A stretch of 23,978 nucleotides of DNA from Candidatus Atribacteria bacterium (lineage in GTDB: Bacteria > Atribacterota > JS1 > SB-45 > 34-128): NCBI GenBank assembly GCA_003451675.1, contig DMCY01000044.1:1-23978 (forward strand), read 5' to 3'. Below are positions 1 to 6,179 of this stretch, piece after piece. The notes below the pieces were generated by a model that ran no database searches, was not told the origin of the DNA, and worked only from the letters and a program-made list of their open reading frames with translations. Positions within the stretch are counted from its first letter, which is position 1; each line of letters opens with the position of its first letter. A program made the position numbers and the translations under genes.

Positions 1-120
1 GTGTTCTATCAATCAGCTAAGGAACTAATATTGTGACACTTCCATTAAGGAAACGGGAAGATAACAGGGAATACAAAGTTGTTTCTAAGGTTGAGAGATA
101 CTCATCTACTCGACTCTACT

Positions 121-155
121 AAACTAATTAACCAACTAACCAAGTAACTAATTAA
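121..155. repeat. Degenerate AACCAACTAACCAAG short tandem repeat
   Basis: A run of AACTAATTAACCAACTAACC-type words just before the first gene. It is the reverse complement of the GGTTAGTTGGTTACC family that forms a perfect array at the right end of the window, with other copies near 3237-3280 and 9017-9057. Bases 1-120 hold no gene or signal I recognise. Confidence 0.6.
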
Positions 156-182
156 CGAATTTTTAAAGAAAGGAACTTACAA

Positions 183-635
183 ATGATTAAAAACAAACTT
201 GTAGTAAAATTTAAAGATGGTGAAATTAGAAAAGGTTGGTCAACTGATTTTAAGTCCAATAAAGATATATTTCATTTACATTCCGTAGAAGAAGATAGTA
301 ATAAAATTTTAGAAATAGAGATATCTTCCCTTAAAGCGGTATTTTTTGTTAAAGATTTTATCGGAGATAAAAATTATAAAAAAGTTAGAACTTTTGAGGG
401 ACAACCCAAAGGAACGCCCAGTGAACGCAAAATAGTAATAATTTTCAAAGATGGTGAAAATTTCTATGGCACTACACATAGTTATAACCCGGAACGAAAA
501 GGATTTTTTGTCTATCCTATAGATCCTAAAGATAATAATGATAGAGTTTTTGTAGTAGCTCCGGCAATAGAGAGTGTTAAATTACAAAAATTCAATAGCG
601 AAGATTTTCAAATACACGTCTACGAAACCATATAA
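183..635 (+). CDS. Uncharacterised two-repeat protein (DUF6982-like)
   Basis: A 150-residue soluble protein with no signal peptide or membrane segment. It consists of two similar halves: residues about 6-57 (VVKFKDGEIRKGW... ending AVFFVKDF) and about 83-139 (VIIFKDGENFYGTT... ending VESVKLQKF). Each half begins with a beta-strand plus FKDGE turn, which suggests an internal duplication of a small beta-rich domain. The second half carries a pattern I recognise from a widespread uncharacterised family (GTT..Y.P.R.GFF..P.DP..NN.R.FVV). I assign it to the DUF6982 type from memory with modest confidence. AAAGGAAC (168-175) lies 7 bases before the ATG. Its position next to pilus genes suggests, but does not show, a role in pilus function or signalling; a PilZ-like c-di-GMP role is only speculation. 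Confidence 0.8.
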   Translation: MIKNKLVVKFKDGEIRKGWSTDFKSNKDIFHLHSVEEDSNKILEIEISSLKAVFFVKDFIGDKNYKKVRTFEGQPKGTPSERKIVIIFKDGENFYGTTHSYNPERKGFFVYPIDPKDNNDRVFVVAPAIESVKLQKFNSEDFQIHVYETI

Positions 636-647
636 CCTTCTCTTTCT

Positions 648-692
648 GTCATTCCCGCTCCTTCTTCTGTCATTCCCGCGGAAGCGGGAATC
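648..692. repeat. GTCATTCCCGC palindromic repeat, partial plus full copy
   Basis: A truncated copy (GTCATTCCCGCTCC) is followed by a full copy at 669-692, in which ATTCCCGC and GCGGGAAT form an inverted repeat. Further copies occur at 1705, 2861, 7946, 15779 and 19223. Confidence 0.8.
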
Positions 693-725
693 TATCCTTT
701 CCTAAATTTCCTCCCCCAATAATCT

Positions 726-755
726 TTGACAATTATGTATCACATATGATACCAT
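726..755 (+). promoter_or_regulatory. Promoter and operator of the first toxin-antitoxin pair
   Basis: A perfect -35 TTGACA (726-731) lies about 18 bases before a weak -10 (TACCAT, 750-755). Between and overlapping them is the inverted repeat GTATCA-CATA-TGATAC (737-752). A dyad across the promoter is the usual place for a ribbon-helix-helix antitoxin to autoregulate; the operator role is inferred. Confidence 0.6.
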
Positions 756-823
756 ATAAACAAATAAAATATCATTGCTACCATAAGTAGCGTAGCAATC
801 TAATAAACAAATAGGTGATAAAT

Positions 824-1057
824 ATGAGCACTCAAAGAACACTTGTAACTTTAGAGCCCCCCGTTAGGGATTTAATAAAACAAATAGCAAAAGAAAAAGG
901 GATTTCAATTTCCAGTCTATGTAGGGATTTAATCTGTGAAGGATTAGAAATTTTTGAGGATAGATACTTCGATAGGATTGCATCTGAAAGGGAAGATAAA
1001 TTTAATTGGGAAAATGGCTTAAATCATGAAGAAGTTTGGAATAAAAAACAAAAGTGA
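824..1057 (+). CDS. Ribbon-helix-helix antitoxin
   Basis: A 77-residue protein. Residues 1-45 look like a ribbon-helix-helix DNA-binding fold: a short strand (RTLVTLEPP) followed by two helices containing the typical turn KGISISSLCRDLI. The acidic, charged C-terminal tail would be the toxin-wrapping part. I chose the ATG at 824 over a GTG at 815 because AGGTGA (813-818) is correctly spaced for 824 and would overlap 815. Its last four bases overlap the GTG of the toxin gene, as in coupled toxin-antitoxin pairs. It probably neutralises the downstream RelE-like toxin and represses its own promoter through the dyad at 737-752. Confidence 0.82.
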   Translation: MSTQRTLVTLEPPVRDLIKQIAKEKGISISSLCRDLICEGLEIFEDRYFDRIASEREDKFNWENGLNHEEVWNKKQK

Positions 1058-1323
1058 AAATTAAATATCATCCTAAAGTGAAGAATGAAGATATTCCAAG
1101 ATTAAGTTCTAATATTGCTGTAAGAATAGAAAATGCCATTAGAAATCGTTTAATGGTTAATCCAATAAAGTATGGATTTTATCTTCATGGAAGTTTAAAG
1201 GGTTATAGAAAACTACGAGTAGGGGATTGGCGAATTATTTATAGGATTGTAGATAAAGAAATAAGAATAATTGCTATTGGTAATCGAAAAGATGTCTATA
1301 AACTTACCAATATTAGAAAATAA
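1054..1323 (+). CDS. RelE/ParE-family toxin
   Basis: An 89-residue protein starting at GTG, with a 4-base overlap (GTGA) with the antitoxin. The C-terminal half has the RelE/ParE superfamily pattern: LKGYRKLRVGDWRIIYRI, then a strand ending in IAIGNRKDVYK. RelE-type proteins cleave ribosome-bound mRNA, while ParE types poison gyrase; the sequence alone does not settle which this is. The gene looks intact. Overlap, order and shared promoter make the toxin-antitoxin assignment strong. Confidence 0.87.
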   Translation: MKIKYHPKVKNEDIPRLSSNIAVRIENAIRNRLMVNPIKYGFYLHGSLKGYRKLRVGDWRIIYRIVDKEIRIIAIGNRKDVYKLTNIRK

Positions 1324-1704
1324 AATGGATTTCAACTATAAATGCCAAAGCTGCAAACCCTTTATTTATAACCCTTTCAACAACCAACACCCCTAAAACC
1401 ATTATAAAATAAGGCTTACAATAGAGCTAAAATTATTGCTTTTAACGCACTTCTTTAACTAGGGTGGAGTGTTTATACCTTTTAAATTTTAAAAATAGTA
1501 ACTAATAAATGATGTTTTAGTATTGTATATTATTATATATTATCATTAATTATTATCAATTTGCAATAAATTAACTATTAAATTAACCTAAATCCCTATT
1601 TTTACCCCAAATTTACCCTCTATTTTAACGTTTAAAATAACACCTCTCCAAAACCCTTATATCCCAACACTTACAGAGCTTCTATAATTCCCGTTCCTTC
1701 TTAT

Positions 1705-1730
1705 GTCATTCCCTCGAAAGAGGGAATCCA
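1705..1730. repeat. GTCATTCCC palindromic repeat copy
   Basis: A variant in which ATTCCCTC and GAGGGAAT form the stem (GTCATTCCCTCGAAAGAGGG). The compensatory change of the inner stem relative to the ATTCCCGC/GCGGGAAT copies keeps the hairpin intact. The stretch 1324-1700 contains only AT-rich sequence in which I see no gene. Confidence 0.75.
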
Positions 1731-1739
1731 TTGCTACTT

Positions 1740-1780
1740 TCCTCCCCCTAATTGAGGGGGAGGATTAAGGTGGGGGTGAA
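1740..1780. repeat. CCTCCCCC / GGGGGAGG palindromic repeat
   Basis: CCTCCCCCTAATTGAGGGGG forms a GC-rich hairpin followed by AGGATTAAGGTGGGGGTG. The same element occurs inverted at 15838-15876. Confidence 0.75.
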
Positions 1781-1789
1781 TCTTTTCTA

Positions 1790-1823
1790 GTCATTGCGAG
1801 GAATGTAATGACGAAGCAATCTC
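1790..1823. repeat. GTCATTGCGAGG palindromic repeat, diverged copy
   Basis: Outer arms GTCATTGCGAGG and GACGAAGCAATCTC with a changed centre (AATGTAAT). It belongs to the most numerous repeat family in the window (full copies at 2481, 2748, 2918, 17226 and 19174). Confidence 0.8.
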
Positions 1824-1840
1824 ATATTAATCACAAATCC

Positions 1841-1864
1841 GCAGGACATGCGTCTCGCCTGTCT
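1841..1864. repeat. AGGACAGGCGTCTCGCCTGT-type palindrome
   Basis: GCAGGACATGCGTCTCGCCT followed by GTCT, an imperfect palindrome. It is related to the perfect ACAGGCG-AGA-CGCCTGT at 20456-20472 and to the truncated copy at the very end of the window. Confidence 0.7.
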
Positions 1865-1886
1865 ATTCTTTGTTTTTATCCCCTCT

Positions 1887-2010
1887 AATCGGCCAATCGG
1901 TCAATCGATATATCGGTCAATCGGTAAATTATTTAATTGGGAAATTGGAGAATTGGTAAATAGGCGAATTGCTATATTGGTCAATTGGGGAATCAGTCAA
2001 TCGGCGAATT
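1887..2010. repeat. Degenerate 8-bp AATYGGNN tandem array
   Basis: About fifteen words of the form AATTGGTC, AATCGGTC or AATTGGCG run end to end with a period close to 8 bases. Similar shorter arrays are at 2518, 3128, 6051 and 9117. Each array sits upstream of a pilin gene or a toxin-antitoxin gene. No reading frame or known site explains it. Confidence 0.8.
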
Positions 2011-2078
2011 AAAAAATTTATTAAATTTTTTACTCTTGTCTAAAAACTCTACCATCTGGGAATAATATATATAGAAAG
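2001..2078 (+). promoter_or_regulatory. Pilin promoter block, first copy
   Basis: This block is closely similar to 2544-2626. Shared landmarks are an A/T-rich run, then CTTGTCTAAAA, then TGGGAATAATATA and TAGAAA. It leads directly into the RBS (AGAAAGGA) of the first pilin gene. TTGTCT (2036-2041) and TAATAT (2063-2068) are 21 bases apart, too far for a standard sigma-70 promoter, so I call it promoter-like on conservation alone. Confidence 0.5.
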
Positions 2079-2085
2079 GAAATCA

Positions 2086-2475
2086 ATGAAAAACAAAAAA
2101 GGTTTTACCTTAATCGAGTTATTAGTAGTAATTGCAATTATCGGCATATTAGCTTTAATGGGATTAAGGCTTTATTTAAATCAACAAGATTATGCAAAAA
2201 ATGCTATCGTTAAAGCCAATACCGGAACAGTTCAGACCTTAATTCAGGCAGAACTTGCCGATACAGATGTTAATCTTGAAGGAGCTGTAGATATAGCTAA
2301 AGCTGCCGGTTTACATAATCCATTTAATGGAGTTGCTATGAATACAGCAGGATGGTTTCCGGAAAGTGCTGATGTCCCTGGCGAAGTTCAAATTACTTTA
2401 TCCGATGGAGTATTTTCTATCCAAGGATACGGAGCTGACGGCCTACTCCCCGATATCCTCACCGCTAGAAAATAA
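2086..2475 (+). CDS. Type IV major-type pilin, copy 1
   Basis: A 129-residue prepilin. The leader MKNKKG is followed by the class III cleavage site G6|FTLIELLVVIAIIG with the key Glu at mature position 5, then a hydrophobic N-terminal helix. PilD (7097-7864) should cleave after Gly6. The remainder is a short pilin head with no cysteine pair. It is paralogous to the pilin at 3296: both share NAIVKAN.GT.QTLIQAELAD and end in LTARK. RBS AGAAAGGA lies 5 bases before the ATG. The gene has its own copy of the conserved promoter block but no riboswitch between promoter and start, unlike its paralog. The designation as a main fibre subunit is inferred from small size and duplication. Confidence 0.9.
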   Translation: MKNKKGFTLIELLVVIAIIGILALMGLRLYLNQQDYAKNAIVKANTGTVQTLIQAELADTDVNLEGAVDIAKAAGLHNPFNGVAMNTAGWFPESADVPGEVQITLSDGVFSIQGYGADGLLPDILTARK

Positions 2476-2480
2476 TGTCT

Positions 2481-2514
2481 GTCATTGCGAGGAGCGAAGC
2501 GACGAAGCAATCTC
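2481..2514. repeat. GTCATTGCGAGG palindromic repeat, full copy
   Basis: A full-length copy that begins a few bases after the stop of the first pilin gene. GTCATTGCGAGGAGCGAAGC is followed by GACGAAGCAATCTC; the ends ATTGC and GCAAT pair. It is followed directly by a short AATTGG array. Confidence 0.85.
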
Positions 2515-2517
2515 TCA

Positions 2518-2550
2518 AATTGGTCAATTGGCGAATTGGAAAATCGGTGA
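2518..2550. repeat. AATTGG 8-bp degenerate array
   Basis: AATTGGTC, AATTGGCG, AATTGGAA and AATCGGTG run in tandem and lead straight into the second copy of the pilin promoter block. Confidence 0.75.
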
Positions 2551-2626
2551 ATTAAAAAAATATTAAAATATTTTTTTACTTCTTGTCTAAAACCTTCCAA
2601 ATTTGGGAATAATATAAATAGAAAAG
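2544..2626 (+). promoter_or_regulatory. Pilin promoter block, second copy
   Basis: A near-duplicate of 2001-2078 with the landmarks CTTGTCTAAAA and TTGGGAATAATATA preserved. Here the block lies 20-30 bases before the cyclic-di-GMP riboswitch rather than before a start codon, so it probably drives the riboswitch transcript. Confidence 0.5.
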
Positions 2627-2647
2627 TATATAAATGTTATCTATGAA

Positions 2648-2823
2648 GAGTTGAAAAAGGCAAACTGTCCGAAAGGATAGGGCGCAAAGTTATGGGTCTA
2701 AAACATTGTCATAGCGAAAATTGTTATTGCGAGGAACATTTTCTTCTGTCATTGCGAGGAGCGAAGTGACGAAGCAATCTCATACTACCTCAAACAATGT
2801 TATGATTGCCAAACTACCGACTT
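2648..2823 (+). ncRNA. Cyclic-di-GMP-I (GEMM-I) riboswitch with a long insertion in its second arm
   Basis: Conserved core elements occur in order: GGCAAAC (2659-2665); hairpin CTGTCC-GAAA-GGATAG (2665-2680) with a GNRA tetraloop; GGGCGCAAAG (2680-2689); tetraloop-receptor sequence GGGTCTAA (2694-2701). The conserved 3' part GATTGCCAAACTACCGA (2804-2820) resumes about 100 bases later. P1 is GAGTTG (2648-2653) with CGACTT (2818-2823). The second arm closes by AACATTGT (2702-2709) with ACAATGTT (2794-2801), a perfect 8-bp helix. Its apical part holds a whole GTCATTGCGAGG repeat. A run of eight T follows at 2826-2833, suggesting a terminator-type switch. The next gene is the second pilin, about 470 bases downstream. 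The assignment rests on my knowledge of the consensus; no covariance search was run. Confidence 0.88.
2748..2781. repeat. GTCATTGCGAGG repeat inside the riboswitch arm
   Basis: A full-length copy of the dispersed palindrome (centre variant GAAGTGACG) lies within the terminal loop of the riboswitch's second arm. A partial copy (TTATTGCGAGGAAC, 2724-2737) lies just before it. Confidence 0.88.
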
Positions 2824-2860
2824 TGTTTTTTTTGTCTTATCATTCCTGAGATTTTCTCAT

Positions 2861-2951
2861 GTCATTCCCGCGAAAGTGGGAATCCAGAGAAAGACGAGGC
2901 GAAGGTGAATACTAAATGTCATTGCGAGGAACGAAGTGACGAAGCAATCTC
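2861..2951. repeat. Two palindromic repeats: GTCATTCCCGCG copy and GTCATTGCGAGG copy
   Basis: 2861-2885 is a GTCATTCCCGCG element with a G-T pair in its stem (GTGGGAAT). 2918-2951 is a full GTCATTGCGAGG element. Both lie in the long leader between riboswitch and second pilin. At 3047-3056 the same stretch contains AGGAGGTGAT, a perfect Shine-Dalgarno with no reading frame behind it. Confidence 0.8.
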
Positions 2952-3127
2952 TAATTCAGAAAACCGGAAAAAAATTTAACAAATTCCTATTTACTCTTAC
3001 AGTAAGATGACACAAAAATTATAAAGGAAAATATAAAATAAGAACCAGGAGGTGATTAATTAAGAAATAATAAGGAATAATTTTATATTAATGTTATGAA
3101 GATTGTTTACTTTCAAAGAAATCTAAA

Positions 3128-3200
3128 AATTGGTCAATTGGAGAATTGGAGAATTGACCGAAGACTGGTAAACTGGCCAACTGGCCAATTAGTCAATTGA
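3128..3200. repeat. AATTGG/ACTGGCC degenerate 8-bp array
   Basis: AATTGGTC, AATTGGAG, AATTGGAG, AATTGACC and then ACTGGTAA, ACTGGCCA, ACTGGCCA run with a period near 8. This is the third member of the array family in front of a pilin gene. Confidence 0.75.
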
Positions 3201-3236
3201 ATAGTCTTATATCTCCCATCTTGCATCTGTATTTTT

Positions 3237-3280
3237 AACTAGCTAACCAGGTAACCAGCTAACCAACTAACTAAATTAAT
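3237..3280. repeat. GCTAACCAGGTAACC short tandem repeat
   Basis: AACTAGCTAACCAGGTAACC is followed by AGCTAACCAACTAAC, the reverse complement of the TTGGTTACCTGGTTAG unit at 23720. It ends at the RBS of the second pilin. Confidence 0.75.
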
Positions 3281-3295
3281 AGGAGGAAATAAAAA

Positions 3296-3724
3296 ATGTA
3301 TAGTTTTAGAAAAAGCAAGAAAGGTTTTACCTTAATTGAATTAATGGTCGTGGTAGCTATTATCGGTGTATTAGCTCTATTAGGATTAAGGCTTTATACC
3401 GGTCAACAGCAAAAAGCTAAAAATGCAATAGTTAAAGCAAATGCTGGAACTATTCAAACTTTGATCCAGGCAGAATTAGCAGATGAGGCAGTAACTGCTT
3501 ATGATACTTCGGCAGAAAGAGATGCTATTTTCGCAGCTGCAGGTATATATAATCCAGTTACTGGCGCACAACAGTCAGAGGATAAAACAGCAGCTGAAGC
3601 TGCTGAAGGAGAAGTATGGACCGCTTATAGTAATAATGTTTTTTCTATAAACGGAAAATCAGCGGGTTCAACGGTAGGTGATACTGATTATGTTTATGAT
3701 GTAGATTTAACTGCAAGGAAATAA
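3296..3724 (+). CDS. Type IV major-type pilin, copy 2 (riboswitch-linked)
   Basis: A 142-residue prepilin. The leader MYSFRKSKKG is cut after Gly10, before FTLIELMVVVAIIG, with Glu at mature position 5. The N-terminal helix and the following KNAIVKANAGTIQTLIQAELAD closely match the first pilin. The C-terminal head differs in length and is Ala/Glu rich, ending LTARK. A strong RBS (AGGAGG, 3281-3286) sits 9 bases before the ATG. The 5' region includes the cyclic-di-GMP riboswitch, so its expression is probably set by c-di-GMP while copy 1 is not. The two pilins may be alternative or co-assembled fibre subunits. A long hairpin follows the stop codon. Confidence 0.92.
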   Translation: MYSFRKSKKGFTLIELMVVVAIIGVLALLGLRLYTGQQQKAKNAIVKANAGTIQTLIQAELADEAVTAYDTSAERDAIFAAAGIYNPVTGAQQSEDKTAAEAAEGEVWTAYSNNVFSINGKSAGSTVGDTDYVYDVDLTARK

Positions 3725-3746
3725 TGTTTAAAATTGTAGAATAAAA

Positions 3747-3797
3747 ACTAAGAAAGGCTCCATTTTAGAAGTTATACTATTTGGAGCCTTTCTTAGT
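3747..3797 (+). terminator. Long perfect hairpin after the second pilin gene
   Basis: ACTAAGAAAGGCTCCA (3747-3762) and TGGAGCCTTTCTTAGT (3782-3797) form a perfect 16-bp stem with a 19-base loop. No T-run follows on the + strand, while AAAAA precedes it. It may be a terminator working better in the other direction, a processing site, or an mRNA-stabilising 3' end for the abundant pilin transcript. Confidence 0.65.
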
Positions 3798-3832
3798 AGA
3801 AATAATAGTTGTATTTAAAAGGAAAATTAGAT

Positions 3833-5866
3833 ATGAACTATTTTATAAAAGAAAATTATGAAAGAATATGGAACATATTATTTTCATTAATTATTGTCTT
3901 ACCGGTTTTATTCGTTTATAAGTATGTCTATAATTTTACCACCAATCAGACCATGATTGTAAATCTCCTGTCTCTCACTATTTTTACTTTTTACATCTTC
4001 ATTATAGTAAAAGAAGAGAAATTAGTATATTCAACTAATTCATTAACTTTCCCTATTTTATTATTTATATTAATTGCTGCTTTATCAATATTTATAACTA
4101 ATTCATTTTGGGTTAGCTTAAAAAATATTATTTACTTTTTATCTTACTTTCTAATATACTTTTTTATAATAAATAATATAAAAAGCAAAGATTCTTTAAA
4201 TTTTTGTTTAATCATTTTTTTTTCTTGTGCAAGTCTAATATCTCTCTATTTATTGATTCAATATTACGGGTTAGACCCTTTCCTTTCCGATACCAAACGT
4301 CTAACTTCTACTCTGGGAAATAGAAATTATGTTTCCGGCTATTTAGCCCTAATTTTCCCCATAGCTTTTTCCTTTTTTTTGATGGAATCAAAGAAAAGAA
4401 ATAAAATATTTTATGAAATAATTTTACTCATTATTTATACCGGAATAATTGTGTGCCATACCAGGGCAATCTGGGCAGCTTTATTCTTTTCCTTATTATT
4501 ATTTGTATATCTTTTATCTCATTTTAAAATTAATAATATTTTAAAAGATAATAAAAAATGGTTAGTAATACTTTTTTCTATTTTTATTTTGATTACCCTG
4601 ATTTATTCTACTGATAACTTTCTTAATCGAAGTTCCATAACCGCAGCAGAGAGAGCGGTTTCTGCTTTTGATATGCAGGGAAGTTCGTTAAGAACCCGTC
4701 TTCTAATCTGGAATTCCACTATAGATATGATTAAGGATAGACCATTATTCGGCTCAGGATTAGGAACTTTTCCTTTGCATTATTTAAATTATCAAGCAGA
4801 TTTTTTACAAAATAATCCTGGTTATATGCAGTTTTTGGGAAAAGCTGGAGAGGCACATAATGAATATTTACAAATCTGGGCAGAAATGGGGATTATTGGG
4901 CTCTTATCCTTTTTATTAATTATTATAATATTTTATCGAACAAATCTTGATTCAATCAAAAAAATAAAAACAATTGAGGAAAAAATCATAATCATAGGGC
5001 TGATTTCAGGAGTAACCGTTACTTTGGTTCATAGTATATTTAGTTTTCCCTTTCATATTCCGGCAGTTGGCGCTGCTTTTTGGTTTATAATTGGGTTAAC
5101 TGTAGCTTCGGAGAATATATTTTGTAATAAATTAAAGGAAGACAAAATAATTGACTGTAAAAAAATATCTTTTTTTTCTGAGAAAAACAAAAAAGGTTAT
5201 AAGTGGATAAGAGCCACTCTTATTATCATGGTTCTTATTCTAATGACATTAGTTATAAATACATTTGTGATAAAACCATATCGGGCAGAATTGTATCTGT
5301 ATCAGGGGAGAAGATGGCTAATTGACAAAGATTATAAAAATGCTTTACCGGTTATATCTTATGCTCAGGAATTAGACCCGCACAACGGTAGAGTTCTGCA
5401 TGCTTTGGGCGCCACTTATTACAATTTGGGAAAATATAATCAGGGAATATATTATCTGCAAGAAGCCAGGAAATATATGATAGATGTTAACACTTTTTAT
5501 ATTTTAGGATTAAGTTACTCCAAATTAAATATGTTTAAAGAGGCAGAAGAAGAATTTAAACAAGCAATCTATCTAAATCCTAAATTTACAGAAGGATATC
5601 ATTATTTAGGTCTATTATACTTTCAAAAAAAAGATTATGGTAAAGCAATCGAACAGTGGAATAAAATTTTAGAAATTGAACCCGATTTTTCTAATAAATA
5701 CATTGTTTTGAATAATTTGGGAATGGTTTATGAGAAAAAGGAAATGCTTGATAAAGCCCTGGAATATTTTTTAGAAGCTTTGCAATTAGCACCGGAAGGC
5801 AGCCCTATTGAGAAAGAGATAGAAGAAGAAATCAATAAGATTTATAAAAGTAAATTGGAGAATTAG
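3833..5866 (+). CDS. O-antigen-ligase/PglL-like polytopic membrane protein with C-terminal TPRs
   Basis: A 677-residue protein. Residues 10-430 hold about ten hydrophobic membrane segments and the Wzy_C/O-antigen ligase signature: LGNRNYVSGY (161-170), RTRLLIWNSTIDMI (287-300), FGSGLGTF (306-313) and the periplasmic-loop motif AHNEYLQIWAEMG (341-353) with the expected His342. A final membrane helix (462-480) leads to a TPR domain (about 486-670, at least four repeats such as AEEEFKQAIYLNPKFTEGYHYLG). The family transfers or polymerises lipid-linked glycans; PglL-type members glycosylate pilins. Placement directly after a pilin gene favours pilin O-glycosylation, an inference. I start at ATG 3833, preceded by AAAAGGA, rather than an upstream TTG. 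Confidence 0.85.
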   Translation: MNYFIKENYERIWNILFSLIIVLPVLFVYKYVYNFTTNQTMIVNLLSLTIFTFYIFIIVKEEKLVYSTNSLTFPILLFILIAALSIFITNSFWVSLKNIIYFLSYFLIYFFIINNIKSKDSLNFCLIIFFSCASLISLYLLIQYYGLDPFLSDTKRLTSTLGNRNYVSGYLALIFPIAFSFFLMESKKRNKIFYEIILLIIYTGIIVCHTRAIWAALFFSLLLFVYLLSHFKINNILKDNKKWLVILFSIFILITLIYSTDNFLNRSSITAAERAVSAFDMQGSSLRTRLLIWNSTIDMIKDRPLFGSGLGTFPLHYLNYQADFLQNNPGYMQFLGKAGEAHNEYLQIWAEMGIIGLLSFLLIIIIFYRTNLDSIKKIKTIEEKIIIIGLISGVTVTLVHSIFSFPFHIPAVGAAFWFIIGLTVASENIFCNKLKEDKIIDCKKISFFSEKNKKGYKWIRATLIIMVLILMTLVINTFVIKPYRAELYLYQGRRWLIDKDYKNALPVISYAQELDPHNGRVLHALGATYYNLGKYNQGIYYLQEARKYMIDVNTFYILGLSYSKLNMFKEAEEEFKQAIYLNPKFTEGYHYLGLLYFQKKDYGKAIEQWNKILEIEPDFSNKYIVLNNLGMVYEKKEMLDKALEYFLEALQLAPEGSPIEKEIEEEINKIYKSKLEN

Positions 5867-5871
5867 AAAAA

Positions 5872-5901
5872 GAGTCGTTAGTCGTTAGTATTTAGTCGTT
5901 A
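5872..5901. repeat. AGTCGTT short tandem repeat
   Basis: AGTCGTTAGTCGTTAG is followed by a spaced TTAGTCGTTAG, a period of 7-8 bases. The rest of the 5867-6050 gap is AT-rich (TCACTTATTACTCATTAATT) and holds nothing I recognise as a gene. Confidence 0.6.
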
Positions 5902-6050
5902 GCCTGAGGGTATAAACTGTGATGCGGGCTTAATCTTAAGAAAATATAAGTTACGAAATAACCCTTAGATTATTTTTATTCAATCCTGTATACTTGTCAC
6001 TTATTACTCATTAATTATTACTGTAATTATATACTCGATACTGTTCTTTT

Positions 6051-6118
6051 AATTGGTCAATTGGTAAATGGGTAAATTGGGCAATTATTTAATTGGTCAA
6101 TCGGCAAATCGGTAAATT
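6051..6118. repeat. AATTGG/AATCGG degenerate 8-bp array
   Basis: AATTGGTC, AATTGGTA, AATGGGTA, AATTGGGC, then AATTGGTC, AATCGGCA and AATCGGTA. The array ends just before the promoter of the second toxin-antitoxin pair. Confidence 0.75.
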
Positions 6119-6129
6119 AATACATTTTT

Positions 6130-6166
6130 TTGACAAAGATGTTAACTTATGTTAACATTAGTTAAC
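6130..6166 (+). promoter_or_regulatory. Promoter with three GTTAAC operator boxes
   Basis: TTGACA (6130-6135) plus a 17-base spacer and TAACAT (6153-6158). GTTAAC, itself a palindrome, occurs at 6141, 6151 and 6161, exactly one helical turn (10 bp) apart. The boxes cover the spacer, the -10 and the region to the RBS. This geometry suits cooperative binding of an RHH antitoxin on one DNA face. Confidence 0.7.
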
Positions 6167-6179
6167 AGAGGTGAGTTAT

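Noticed and set aside
1887..2010. AATTGG array as a replication-origin iteron set
   Set aside because: There is no initiator gene or DnaA-box cluster nearby, and the same arrays recur at four other intergenic sites.
2036..2068. Textbook sigma-70 or sigma-28 promoter in the pilin promoter block
   Set aside because: TTGTCT and TAATAT are 21 bases apart, and the spacing of TAAA to a GATAA-like box is about two bases short for sigma-28. Only sequence conservation supports a promoter.
2366..2566. Open frame of 66 residues containing CHCEERSDEAIS
   Set aside because: It overlaps the first pilin in another frame and then translates the GTCATTGCGAGG repeat and the AATTGG array; it is a known kind of spurious protein.
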